The notes under the pieces are model-generated. The model was not told the DNA's origin. It was given only the letters and a program-made list of their open reading frames with translations, and made no database searches. From positions 26,437,501-26,501,500 of the forward strand of contig JAMJFZ010000239.1 of assembly GCA_026225945.1 (NCBI GenBank): 64,000 nt of DNA. The letters are read 5' to 3'. Each line of letters opens with the position of its first letter. Position 1 is the first letter of the stretch. Origin of the DNA: Cricetomys ansorgei (lineage: Eukaryota > Chordata > Mammalia > Rodentia > Nesomyidae). The translations under genes and the position numbers were made by a program. This document shows positions 10,735 to 21,470 of the stretch, one piece after another.

Positions 10735-12400
10735 ATTGTTAACGCTTAGTCTATTGAAGTTCCGAGACACCCTTTGTAAAGACCCAATGATACTTCACAC
10801 TTCGTAGAATTCCCTGAATAAGAAAACTTGGGGTATTTTGGACATGATGTGCTCTATCATTAGAACTTTAAAGAAAAGGCAAATTCTACCAATGTTCTGG
10901 TACAGATATCTGTAAAGGCAGATATCGTATTCTCCTCAGAGAAGGCAGCTGTGTGTAGACTGCCCTTGAATAGTTTGAATAGTTTGGTAGTTTGGTTTTA
11001 ATTTTTAAAAAGGGTCCTTGTATCCACAATAGGAGTACTTTGGACTGACTGAGTGGCCTTAGGTGATATTTATTTTCAGAGCTCTGCTCTTCAAATCTAA
11101 AGGAACAAGGAGTCATTAAACAGGGCTCCTCCCCCTCCCTGCCTACAGCTGTGCCTGATTTAGTTTTCTGCCTCACGTTGGTCTCTAATTGTAACTGGAG
11201 ACTGAAGAACTAAATCTCATTCAATGGTTCACAGGGACTTTGGACAGTGCCGGGAGATATTCTGGGTAGTGGGGCAGTACACCCTGGACGGTGAGCATCC
11301 AGCATTCAGAGAGATGCCACAAAGCATGGTAGGATATGTACAGGACAGTCGGCTCAGCCAGTACACACTCTCCTCACATGTGGAACATGAAGATATGGAA
11401 GACTGACTGGGTGGCCTTGGCTAAGACCAAGCTTTGTACTGATTTAGAAAGGGTTGTTGGTTTTGGAAAATAGAGCAGGCACCTCCAAATTCTCAAGTGG
11501 CAGCTCTCTCTGCTCCCATCTCCCCCAACCCCCCCAACATGCTTGGCAACTCGTGTCACCCACCCTGTGCTCCCCCACTCCAGGTCCCGTCTCAGATGCC
11601 ATCTCCTCAGCCCCTCACATCCTCCTGCCCCGCATCCCTGCTGCACCGAGGTATCTGTTAGGGCGTGCCTCGCTTTGCTCTGTGTCACTGCCCTTTTCGG
11701 AATTTGTCTCATTTCCCCTACATAACAGAGAGTCTCTCTCCAACGCCCTCCTGCTTGACAACCCCTGGCAACACTCCCAGTATTCTCTCCTCTCTCTCCC
11801 CACCCCTCACCCCTGCCAGTTGAGATGAATTTAATTTCATTTCAAAGCGGGGTCAGTTTATATCTAGCAGTGAAATGAGTCAGTCTGGACAGTGATGTTT
11901 ACTTTGAGTCTTGAGCTCTGTCATTTTTGGTTTTCTCCCTGGGACATTTTGGGGAACTCAAGGGGACTTGGATGAAACCAGCCCACTTGTCTTTTTAACT
12001 GCTAATTTTCTCACGAGAGGCAGCACCTAGTGTGGATTTTTTTTTCCCCCTCAAACAAATCAAGAGTGCAGAGCCAGGAATTCGGAGGACTCGGAGCTTT
12101 GTATCACTTGGATGAGCATGTGGATGTGGCCGGCAGAAAAGCAGCCTCACACTGCTGTCCACCATTTAATTCCTGGCATGTGTGAGTGTGTCACATTACA
12201 GGGCAAAAAGCAATTGCTGCAACAGAAGGTACCGGGGTTACCCTGTTACCTAGATGGCCAGTGACATCACAAGGAGGATGAAGGCAAAGGAGCTGTCTGA
12301 GTGACAGGAGGAAGACGGATCCAGTAGGGACATGCTCACCTCTGCCCCGTCATGTGTACTGGAGGTGTGCGGCATGCCCATGAGCTTTTGCACACTTCCC
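10735..12400. other. Unique sequence, no gene seen
   Basis: About 1.7 kb without a confident repeat. A C-rich stretch (11495-11740) faintly recalls the L2 3' end but too weakly to call. A perfect AP-1 type site, tgagtca, lies at 11876-11882. Several open frames of 60-124 codons are C/T-rich and show no motif. Confidence 0.45.
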
Positions 12401-12404
12401 AGCA

Positions 12405-12425
12405 TGCACACACACACACACACAA
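12405..12425 (+). repeat. (CA)n microsatellite
   Basis: Short uninterrupted CA tract. Confidence 0.85.
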
Positions 12426-12687
12426 AATAAGACAAAATGAAACACAATAAAAGAAAATGAAAAAGGAATGCTTATTCCTGGAAATATTTATAAGTAGTAG
12501 ACATTTCACTGATTTTCATGGAGTCACATTATTTAGGAATAGTTTTCAAAACTATAAACCAGAATGCCAAAGGGATGATGCAAGTCACAATTGGTACAGT
12601 ATAAGCCTACTTTGGCTTGTATTCCTAGTTCTTCCCCCTCTCCGTTCCTTTTACACCTCTATAACCACCTCCCATCATGGCATCTGT

Positions 12688-12688
<1 letters not shown>

Positions 12689-12715
<27 letters not shown>
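12689..12715 (+). repeat. (CA)n microsatellite
   Basis: CA tract within the 3' part of the antisense L1. Confidence 0.88.
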
Positions 12716-12720
<5 letters not shown>

Positions 12721-13755
12721 ATATTTTTAATTACATATTTAAATCTAGCCTGTGCACAGGAGGGAAAATATGATGTGTGCTTTTCTGAATCTGCCTTATC
12801 ATCACACGATCATCTCCAGTTCAGTCTATTTTCCTGCAAATGGCATAATTCTTCATCACAGCTCAATAAAACCCCAGTGTGGAAATACAGCACATTTCTT
12901 TAGCTACTCATCTGCTGACGGACAGCCAGACTGGCATCACATCTTGACTACTACAGAGAGTGAAGCAATAGACACGGATGTGCAAATATCTCTGTGCTGC
13001 ACAGACTTAGATGCTCACAGGATTATACCCACTAGCTAGAGCTGGATCATACATAGATCTATGTTTAGTTTTTTGAGGAAGCTCGCTGCTGATTTTCCTG
13101 GTGCCTGCAACGGTTTACATTCCCACCAAGAGTATGCAAGGGTTCCTCTCTCCCCACAGCCTCACCAGCATTTGGTGGTGGTTTTCTCAATGACAGCCTG
13201 TGGGTCTGGGGTGATACTGAATCTCAGTGCAGCTTCAATTTGGAATTCCCTGAAGGCTAAAGACGTTGAACACGTCAAAGTATTTTTACTGCCCATCCGT
13301 GTTTGTCTCTTTGAGAATTGTCCATTCTATTCATTAGTCTGTTTCTTCATTGGATGCTTTTTTTCAGTATTTAATTTTTTAGAATTCTTTAAAGATTCTA
13401 GATGTTACTCATCTATGATGGATAGCTGGCAAATATCTTTCCCAGTCTGTCTATCCTACGGCTTTCCTCTGCCGACCGTTTTCTTTGCTGTGGAGGGAGC
13501 TCCCAAGGATGTTCCTTTCTATGTCTCTGTCTTGAATTGCCCTACCTACGCTTTCTCCGATCTTGCAAAGTTCCAGGTCTTCACATTAAGGTCTTTGATA
13601 CCTTCTTAATTGGTTTTTAACTGTGCAGGGGAAGAGGTATAGGTCTGTCTTCATTCTTTTACAGGTAGACATCAAGTTCCCTCTGCATGACTTGTTGGAG
13701 AGGCTGTCTTTTCTCAAAAGTACGATTTGACAACTTTATCAAAGATTGAGTAGCT

Positions 13756-14561
13756 TGTGGGGAGCGAGGGAAGTCCTGGGTGAATGTGTACTGTTTGACG
13801 CGGTACAGCCGCATCAGGAACGCCAGGGCCTCAGACCCATGGGAATGCCAGCACCTTCCCCAGGTAAAGCTCAGAAGGGTGTCAAAGGCTTCCTCTTATC
13901 CAGGTAGAGTTCTGACAACGTTTGAAGAAAATGTCCACCATAGCTTTCTCCCCCAGGTATTTTCAGCCTGAAGACTGCTGCCCCCCCCCTCCGAGATAGC
14001 TTCTACCAAGATTAACTAAGCCTGCCTCCTTGCTTAGCTGTATATAATTATCATTCCACCTTGGTTATCAGTACGGACCAGTCACACCTCTCCTTATTCA
14101 GCTGCATGCAATAACCTGGCCTCCCTGTTCAACTGTATGTAAATAAACACACGGAGCTGCTGCATCTCCATCAAAGAGCCCATACCACACAATCCTGGTC
14201 AGCAGACCAGTGGGGAAGAATATGTGCCATATATATACTGGGCTTTTATTGAGCTCTGATGAAGAATTGTGCCATTTGCAGGAAAATGGAATGAACTGGA
14301 GATGATCATGTTATGAAAAATACGGCAGACTCAGAAAAACAAATAACACATCTTTGGTCATTGTGAAATATAGATTTAAATATGTACTTAGAAAATATAT
14401 TCATGTAAGGTAGGGCAGGGAAGTAGAAAGGCGGCACAGCAGGGGCAGAAGAGTATGTAAGAGGTATAGAGCTTTTTCTGTAGATGTGTCTGTCTGTCCT
14501 TTCTTTATTCCCTTATTACCCTAAGCCAGGGTTCCAGCACCAAGGATGTAAGGATGCAGCA
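13756..14561 (+). mobile_element. ERV class II-like LTR, with nested L1 piece
   Basis: Begins tgtggggagc and ends gcagca. It is flanked by gtagct on both sides (13750-13755 and 14562-14567), a 6-bp duplication typical of ERVK-type integration. It has a TATA-like 'tatataatta' (14041) and AATAAA at about 14141, both fitting plus orientation. Three imperfect 28-30-bp repeats sit at 14025-14148. An L1 3' end (about 14216-14460) interrupts it. No gag, pol or env sequence is present, so it is a solo LTR. Confidence 0.65.
14216..14460 (+). mobile_element. Sense L1 3'-end fragment inside the LTR
   Basis: 'tgccatttgcaggaaaatgg' and 'actggagatgatcatgtta' are sense L1 ORF2/3' UTR text. The same region occurs in reverse at about 12770-12870, giving an L1 inverted repeat about 1.4 kb apart. 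Confidence 0.75.
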
Positions 14562-14923
14562 GTAGCTAGGTCTGTGTGGAATTATTTGGGGGTCTGATAT
14601 TCAGTTCCCCCGGCTTATGTGTCTATTTTTGTGCCAGTATCATGCTGTCCTGGTCACTATGGCTCTGTGGTGTAGTTTGAGATTAGGTACTGTGATACGT
14701 CCAGCATCACTGCTCCTTTTGCTAACAATTGCTTTGATCTCTTGGGAACTTTTGCATTTCAATGTGAATTTTTAGGACCTTTTGTTTTGTTTTTTTGTTT
14801 TGTGAAGAATCTCATTGGAATTTTGACAAGGATCGCATTGAATATATAGGCCACTTTGGGTAGTCATTTTTGCCATATTAAGTAGTTAATCTGCCAATTT
14901 ATTAACTTTGTCAGGGATCCTTC

Positions 14924-15244
14924 TGTCGTAGTTCGCTGCTGCCCAGAAAGCTCAGCAAGGATGTCAAGGAGGCATACTCTCATAGATTCAAACCCCACCA
15001 GACCTCAGCAGAGGGAAGCAACATCCTGGCCAGAGCCACACTCAACAGTGGAACCCTGAGCACCTGAGCTCAGGTGTTTTTAGTCATTCAGAACTCCTCA
15101 GGTGCAGATCATAAACAATCAGCTTCCAGCACAGAAACCCAACACCTGTGGACAATACAAACTGCCAAGGCCTATGCATCCCTCTTTCCAATAGTGCACC
15201 AAAGCAATTATTTTAAACACAGCTAAAAATAAACTTCCACAACA
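14924..15244 (+). mobile_element. Solo LTR, family shared with 23.2 kb
   Basis: 321 bp, tgtcgtag to cacaaca, with a perfect 6-bp target duplication tccttc at 14918-14923 and 15245-15250. AATAAA lies near the 3' end. It shares 'cctcagcagagggaa', 'acaatacaaactgcca' and 'aactaaaaataaactt'-type blocks with 23246-23816. I do not recognise the family name. Confidence 0.7.
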
Positions 15245-15790
15245 TCCTTCCATCTTGTAATGTCTTCTTCAGTTTCTTTCTTCAGTGTTTTAGTTTTCGT
15301 TTTAGGAGTCCTTCAGAGCCTTATTGGGTTTATTACTAGGGATTTTGTTTTTATTTTTGAAGCTATTACTGAAGAATTTTGTCCTGGTTTCTGTCTGGGC
15401 AAATGTTTTAATGTTTATATGTGTATTTTTAATACCTACGTACATACACTACTGATTTCTGAATGTTGATTTTTGAATGCTGCTTTTTTGATGAAAGTGT
15501 TGATCAGCTCTCTGTGTTTTATGCTAGAATCTTTAGCATGGAATTTAAGGATAGAGTCACGTTACCTGTGGATGGGAATGATTTAACTTCTTCTTTTTCT
15601 CACTTTTATTTCTTCCTCCCTTCTTCCTGGATTTTTTTCTAAGACTTTAAGAACTTTAATGAATACGAATAGAAAGAGGAACACCCTTGACTCATTCCTA
15701 GTTTTTTGAACACATTCTCAGTGTCCTGTAGATTCAGGTAAGCTTAACCAGTATGAATCGAGGCCTACCTTCTGAGTTTCTCTAAGAAAA

Positions 15791-16359
15791 ATACTTTACA
15801 CCAAGCAAGTGAAAAAGATCAATAGAGAATGAAAAATTCCCTTTCCCCTTTAATTTATGGTTACTGGTTATCTCTCCTCCAAACTGAAACATTCCCTCTT
15901 GAAGGGAGAAGGGTGTTGGGGGTCACCAGATTCGGAAAGAAAACCAAACTTCCAAGGCTAAGGAGGCTCTTGACACAAGGTTGCCAAGGCATCTCCCTGT
16001 AGTTCTGTAAAGGGCAACAGTTTCTGAAGACAACTCAGCAATCTGAAAGTTACAGAGAGAGCTCTAAGAAAGCAGCTTTCACGGGTCATTGACTATGCTG
16101 GAGTGGGCTTCTTGGTGATGCACCTGCCTTTGGGTACCCATGATGCTGTAAGGAACCCTCGTTTCATCTCAGTCACAGATACAAGAAAATAATCACATTG
16201 GAGAGTACTAACCACTTTCCAACTACAGTGAACTACCAGAACACTGCTCAAAGTAATAATAATAGTAATAACAGTAATAGCTTCCGGCCTCCTCAGGCGT
16301 CAACATACATGCACACACATGTACGTGATTAAAAACAGAATACATCTTTTTATTAATAT
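15791..16359. other. Unique sequence with a TAA-rich patch
   Basis: No repeat is recognised in 15791-16250. 16255-16280 is (TAA)-rich, and 16285-16320 looks like the tail of a B4/B3 element. Confidence 0.45.
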
Positions 16360-16485
16360 AGTTTTCGAAGCACGGTCTCACTATCTGGCTCTAGCTGGCC
16401 TTGAACTCAGTAAGTGGACCTTGACTTCACAGAGATTCATCTGCCTCTACCTCTCAAGTGTCGGGATTAATAATGTAATATTTTT
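16360..16485 (-). mobile_element. Old B1 SINE
   Basis: Reverse B1 ('aagcacggtctcactatc', 'tggccttgaactcag', 'tcatctgcctctacctctca'). Confidence 0.7.
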
Positions 16486-16690
16486 ATTTGATTTAATCAA
16501 TTTCATACAATGTAGTTTTGATCATATTCACCACTTACTCCTATAACTTTTTTAAAGGAAGGAAAAAAAAAACTAACTAAACCAAAATCCTCTGTTTATT
16601 GGGCAACCAGTTTTAACATAGGTTCTCAATTCCATTTTACTGACTTCACTACTCTCCCAAGTTCACAGACACCCTCTCCCTCAAGGACAG
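16486..16690 (-). mobile_element. Rodent L1 3' UTR fragment
   Basis: 'tttcatacaatgtagttttg' and 'atcatattcaccacttactc' are the reverse of the Lx-type rodent L1 3' end. The rest decays into unique sequence. Confidence 0.55.
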
Positions 16691-17059
16691 AGCCAAGCGG
16701 TTTTGGAGGTGTGCCCTGCACTCTGGTGACATCTCATTAACACCTTTTTATGAAGAGTCATCTCTTTCACCACATTTCCCCTCCTGTTTTGCAGAAAAGC
16801 AAATTGTGAATTGTCCCTCCCAGAGCCACGCATGTATCTCACGTTTTATTAGGAGTACCAGATGTCTCTGCAGTCAGTTTTACACCTTGGCCTCTGACAA
16901 CCGAGCACCTGGAGAAAAACAGACCTTCAAGGAAATGTACACACAGGCTGCACACCTCTCTAAATTAACTTTATTTTCAACGTTAACATATCAAGGCTGG
17001 GAATTAGTCAATTCTACCTTCTAGTACTGTGCATTTTGTTTTGTTTTGACTTGTCTTGT

Positions 17060-17160
17060 TTAAGCCAGGGTTTTACCCTGCAGACTCAAGTCTGTAGCAG
17101 GGCCCAGTTCTACCTCTCAAGCACTGAGATTGCAGCTGTGCAGCACCGTTCCTGGCTCCA
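17060..17160 (-). mobile_element. Old B1-like remnant
   Basis: Reverse B1 skeleton ('taccctgcagactcaagtc', 'ctctcaagcactgagattgc'), strongly diverged. Confidence 0.5.
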
Positions 17161-17934
17161 CTAATTTATTCCTGTGGCTTCCCTAAGCTCCCTGATCTCC
17201 CCCAGCTCCACAGTGCCCTCGCCAGACCTGGGAGTTACTGAATGAAAAACCTTGGGTTTATCTGTTAAGTCAGCCTTCCCAAGATGTGAGCACAGGCCAA
17301 GGTAATTAGCCATTAGCTTTTATGTGCTGCTAATTACCCCTAGCCGAGAAGTGCCTGGGCGCCGCCAACCCAAGTGTTACAGCTATTTGTTTTGTGGGTT
17401 GAAGAGGCAGTTTGATTCCATTTCCTATTATATCCCTGGGATAGACTAGTAGTCTGAGTGGCGCTGTTGATCTGAAGTGGTATTTAACTTTCAGTGGGAG
17501 AATTCTTCCTCCCCCTTGGATATTTTCATCCTAACACAGCCCGTTTGTCAAAACGCTTAGCCGTTGTGGTGACAGTTGTGACATGATACGCAGCTAGGTA
17601 CAGAGCTGTTGCATGACATCTTCTTGAGGCACTGGCGCACATGTCAGGGTGCTACACAATGCAGACGCTCCCGCTCTGCGTCGGAAGGACATTTCTTGCT
17701 GAGCTGGTCCTGTATCCGTCTGGACCAGATGCTCTTGCTGATGTATTGTGACAAGCTACAGCAATTCCTAATCAGAGCACTAGGAACTGCTGGTATGTGT
17801 GTTGTTTTTCCGTGGTAGCCATTAAGGCACTGTTCTACTGCAGAGCGAAAGAAGGAGAGAGGGGATTACTTGATAGACGTCCTTTGAGTCTAACGGTGTT
17901 CCTTCCTTTCCTAATGCTGTTTATTTGTTTCTGA
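17161..17934. other. Repeat-free block with paired TAATTA sites
   Basis: No repeat, no exon. ggtaattagc (17301-17310) and gctaattacc (17329-17338) are a perfect 10-bp inverted repeat with an 18-bp spacer that also holds cattagc. The TAATTA core is what homeodomain proteins commonly bind. The long repeat-free context suggests a conserved non-coding element, which is an inference. Confidence 0.5.
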
Positions 17935-18190
17935 CTGTATGCATGCGTACACATTTGTGTGTGTGTGGAGGGGTACACATGTGCACACAACATGAGTACC
18001 CACGTATGTGCAGGGAAGATGACAACCTGGTGTGTCATTCTTCAGCTGCCTTCTTTCTTGGATTGAGACAGGGGCTCTCATTGGCCTGAAATATTGCCAA
18101 CTAGACTAGCTGGCCAGTAAGCTTCCAGGGATCCACCCACCTGTCTTTGTCTCCCCATCTTACACCATCACTGGGATTAAGAGCCAGACA
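17935..18190 (-). mobile_element. B4-type composite SINE
   Basis: Reverse composite of a tRNA-like head lost on the right and a B1-like body ('gattgagacaggggctctc', 'actagactagctggccag', 'cactgggattaagagcc'). Confidence 0.6.
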
Positions 18191-18547
18191 TAACTCAGGT
18201 CACATCAATGGGGTACAGAGCAGGGGCAGTGAAGGCTGAAAGCCCCAGTACTCATACAGGTGGTATGGTTCCTTTTAAAGCACACCATCCTGAGGGTTCA
18301 AGTGTTCAACTTACCCCCAGAAGGAACCTTAGAATCACTCTGCATTCTTAGCTGCAAATCAGATTCTGATTCTCAAAAACTCATAACCCTCAGCTGAAGG
18401 CTGTGGCCTGTGGTGTGTACAGGCAATGAGTTCACAGGGCCTGCTGCAACAGGTGATGCCACCACAGCCATCAGTGGTGGGGGAATGGATCCTCTTCACA
18501 CCCTGTTGTTGCTGGTAATTTTGATTCAATAAGTAATATAACTCTAG
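18191..18547. other. Unique sequence, no gene seen
   Basis: No recognised repeat, and open frames are short. Confidence 0.45.
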
Positions 18548-18630
18548 GGCTGGGGAAATGACTTAGTTGGTAATGTGTTTTCTATGTAGGCATGAGGACC
18601 CGTGTTTGCTCTCTAGAACACACATTTAAA

Positions 18631-18676
<46 letters not shown>

Positions 18677-18869
18677 GTCCTCACGCATGCTTGCAGTCCC
18701 AGCACAATGGAGGTGGAGACAGGAGGAAGCCTGGGGCTTGCTGCCCAGCTAGTGTAGCCAATTCAGTGAGCTCCAGATTAAGAAACAGACCCCCAATCTC
18801 AAAAAACAAGGCGGCCTACGCCTAAGGAATGGCACCTGAGGTTGACCTCTGTCCTCTTCTCACTCAGGG
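18548..18869 (+). mobile_element. B4-type composite SINE with (CA)n
   Basis: Head 'ggggaaatgacttagttgg', then a (CA)n tract at 18630-18672 between head and body, then a B1-like body ending 'tacacagaacc'. The CA tract sits where related copies have a short spacer. Confidence 0.62.
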
Positions 18870-19194
18870 ATACACAGAACCAAAATAAATAAATAATGAG
18901 TAAAGCAACTGTAAATATTCCTATCTTATATACTATATATTAAAATTAACTATAAATATTAAGTAATGTTAGCAAGGTTATATGCTTAAATAATTACAGA
19001 AGTGTACTCTGAATTTCTTACACATATTTAATTTACCCTTAGTTTCTTCTCCAGGCTTAAACCAAATGGATCTCTCTGTGTTACCATTAGATGCTGACAA
19101 TCAGCAGGTTGTACTCAGATAAGTTGTCCAGCAGGACTAGGTAGCCCAGACAGTTCTGTAGTGTTGAGCAGAGGCGGGAGACATCTGATCATTA
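18870..19194. other. AT-rich unique sequence
   Basis: Over 70% A/T between 18885 and 19030 by eye. No repeat family or coding signal. Confidence 0.45.
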
Positions 19195-19455
19195 AGAAAT
19201 AATATTTTATTCTAGGATGAAAAATTTAAATGGAGGCAGAGACAGAATTACCCAGCAGCTCTCGGACCAGCTGCCCTGAGTTAGGTTGTGCAGCAGCAGA
19301 AATGAGAGACAGTGCTTCAGCACTGTAGAAAGCAGGGACTGAGAGCCCTGACAGTTGTCCTCTGACCTACAGATACACACAGACAGATACACACACACAC
19401 ACACACACACACACAGATACAAATACACACAAAGATATACACACACTCACCACAC
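19195..19455 (+). mobile_element. B4-type SINE 3' part with (CA)n
   Basis: Body text 'ctgacagttgtcctctgacc' followed by an interrupted (CA)n at 19376-19445. The tRNA-like head is missing. Confidence 0.5.
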
Positions 19456-19504
19456 AGAATAATAAATTAAATTAAAAATAATTTTTAATTGGAAAATTGG
19501 TGTC

Positions 19505-19680
19505 AGTTGTGATGGCACACACCTTTAATCCCAGTACTTGGGAGGTAGAAACAGGCTGATCCTTGCAAGTTCAAGGCCAGTCAGTTCTACCCAGAGAGTT
19601 CCAGGTCAGCGTAGGCTATAGATGAAATTGTGTCTCAAAAGTACCAATAAATAAATAAATAAATAAATAAAAGTTTAAAA
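19505..19680 (+). mobile_element. B1 SINE with (AATA)n tail
   Basis: 'cacctttaatcccagtactt' core. The tail has become (AAAT)n at 19644-19671. Confidence 0.82.
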
Positions 19681-19805
19681 AATGAAAACTTGGATCTACA
19701 TGTTATAATAGATTGGCTCTATGGCTTTAGCACCCAAAGAATTCTACCTTTCTAATTCACTAAGCCTGGAGTTCCCGGATTCATCAGGAATCGCTGGCCG
19801 GCATC

Positions 19806-20155
19806 TGGAGCGATAGCTCAGGGCCTGAGGGAGTTTACAGCTCTCCCAGAGAATTGTTTTGGTTCCCAGCACTCACATGGAGGCTCAGGGCCACATCTAA
19901 CTGCAGTTCCAGGGGCTGCCCCATCACCACTGGGTTGCAAATGCACGCCGCCACGCCCTTCTAGAGGATGCTGGCGGTCTAAACTCAGGTCCTCCTGTTT
20001 ATTCAGCAAGGACTTAGCTGAATGAATCATTCCCCTAGTTCACACATATTCTTCTTTTTATAAGTCTTGGTGTGTGTCTGCGCACACATGCTGGTGCCTG
20101 AGTCCTCTGAAAGAGTAACAAGTGTTCTTAATTGCTGAGCCATCTCTCTAGCCCT
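19806..20155. mobile_element. B2/B3 cluster in both orientations
   Basis: Forward B2-like copy 19806-19945 ('gagcgatagctcagggcctg'). Reverse B3 fragments follow at 19960-20035 ('aactcaggtcctcctgttt') and 20040-20155 ('attgctgagccatctctcta'). The last is internally deleted. Confidence 0.6.
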
Positions 20156-20189
20156 TAAATATTCTTATTAGGACAAAAAGGGAGCTCAA

Positions 20190-20340
20190 AGAGGGAAGAA
20201 AGTTCAGTGTGGTGGCTGTCCCTGTATTCCTAGGTACTTGGGAAGCTGAGGCAGGAGGATCATTGGAGCATAGAAGTTCAAGATCAACCTGGGCACCATA
20301 GTGAGACCCCACCAAAACAAAAACAAAACCAACAAACTAA
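20190..20340 (+). mobile_element. Old B1 SINE
   Basis: 'gtgtggtggctgtccctgta', 'gggaagctgaggcaggagg' and an A-rich (AAAAC)n tail. Confidence 0.7.
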
Positions 20341-20431
20341 AAACATGCCACCCTAAAAGAAGAAAGAAGAAAAATGCTAAATTACTGCTTTGAACATGGA
20401 GGAAGGAGCCATGAGTCAAAAAAAACCAAGC

Positions 20432-20580
20432 GACTGTGGCAGTGGTGGTGCACACCTTTAATCCCAGCACTCGGGAGGCGGAGGCAGGCAGATCACTGAG
20501 TTCAAGGTCAGCCTGGTCTCCTGGTCTACAGAGTGAGTTCCAGGACAACCAGTTACAACAGAGAAACCCAGTCTCCAAAA
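20432..20580 (+). mobile_element. B1 SINE
   Basis: Well kept B1 with the gttacaacagagaaa variant and a duplicated 'ggtctcct'. Its tail runs directly into the purine microsatellite to the right. Confidence 0.9.
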
Positions 20581-20581
20581 C

Positions 20582-20591
20582 AAAGAAGAAG

Positions 20592-20622
<31 letters not shown>

Positions 20623-20850
20623 AAAAGAAAGAAAGAAAGAAAGAAAGAAAGGAAGGAAGGAAGGAAGGAAGGAAGGAAGGAAGGAAGGAAGGAAGGAAGG
20701 AAGGAAGGAAGGAAGGAAGGAAGGAAGGAAGGAAGGGGAGAAAAGAAAAGAAGAGGAAAGGAGAGAAGAGGGGAGGGGAAGAAAAGGAAAAAGGAAAAAG
20801 GAAAGGAAAGGAAAGGGAAAAGGAAAGAAGGAAAGGAAAGGAAAGCAAGT
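20582..20850 (+). repeat. (GAAA)n/(GGAA)n polypurine microsatellite
   Basis: About 268 bp of almost pure purine: gaaa units to 20650, then about 20 ggaa units to 20736, then mixed ggaaa. Long Arg/Lys/Glu/Gly-rich open frames on + and Ser/Phe/Pro/Leu-rich ones on - are by-products of the repeat. Confidence 0.95.
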
Positions 20851-20854
20851 GGCC

Positions 20855-21018
20855 CCCAGAAGCCAGAAAATACAAGAAATAGACTCTCCTCCTCAGCCTC
20901 TGGAGAGACTACATTCCAGTGGGCACAGGCTAGCCTTCTTTAAGCTAATGCATTTTTCACTTTGTAAACCATCAAGTTTTGTGGTAATTTGTCAGAACAG
21001 CGATAGAAAGCTAACACG
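20855..21018 (+). mobile_element. MLT1-like MaLR LTR 3' part
   Basis: Reads like the MLT1 3' end: 'agactctcctcctcagcctc', then 'catcaagttttgtggtaat' and 'agcgatagaaagctaac'. An old eutherian LTR, 5' truncated by the microsatellite. Confidence 0.6.
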
Positions 21019-21189
21019 TGTTATATGGGGACACTGAAAACCAGAGGAAGAAAATATATTATCAATCTTCTCACTACTGCCGCTGCTCTTGGGAGCTGAA
21101 AGGTACTGAATGGGTAAGAAGGGTGGCCATAGGTACCCAGGACCATGGGTGGGAGGTGGCTGGGTGGTTGTCATAGGAAGGACCCAGTC

Positions 21190-21470
21190 AGAGCTGGGAT
21201 GGTGGCTAAATGGGTAAAGCACGAGGAACTGTTTTCAGATCCCAGAATCCATATCTGTAACTCTGGCACTCCTGAGGCAACAGGAAGACAGAGACAGGAG
21301 CAGGTGCTGAAACCCACAGGCCAGATTGCTTGGCCTACTCAGTGGGGAGTGATTTGAGTGTTTGAGACCCTGTCTCAACAAGGTGAAAGGCAAAGACTGA
21401 TACCCACAGCTACCCTCTGATCTCCAAGCACCCACAGTGGCACACATGCATGTGCGTGTACACACACGGG
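21190..21470 (+). mobile_element. B4-type composite SINE
   Basis: 'gggatggtggctaaatggg' head and B1-like body with 'ttgagaccctgtctcaacaa', then 'catgcatgtgcgtgtacac' tail. Confidence 0.55.

Larger units (their letters stand above)
12610..15790 (-). mobile_element. Ancient antisense L1 (ORF2), interrupted
   Basis: Reverse-strand L1 runs 3' to 5' across 12610-13755, 14568-14923 and 15245-15790. Diagnostic pieces are 'ctgctgacggacagcc', 'ttacattcccaccaagagta', 'gtgccagtatcatgctgtcc' and 'ttctttcttcagtg'. Two LTR insertions split it, and the L1 text resumes at the exact base on the far side each time. A 182-codon open frame at 13061-13609 is antisense L1 and not a gene. Confidence 0.82.

Noticed and set aside
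11495..11740. Possible L2 3' end
   Set aside because: The resemblance is limited to composition and a few short phrases, not enough to call.
13061..13609. 182-codon plus-strand open frame
   Set aside because: It reads antisense through an old L1 ORF2, not through a host gene.
20204..20882. Long open frames on both strands (223 codons minus, 148 and 136 plus)
   Set aside because: They are translations of the B1 and the GAAA/GGAA array (Pro/Ser/Phe-rich or Lys/Glu/Gly-rich), with no conserved content.
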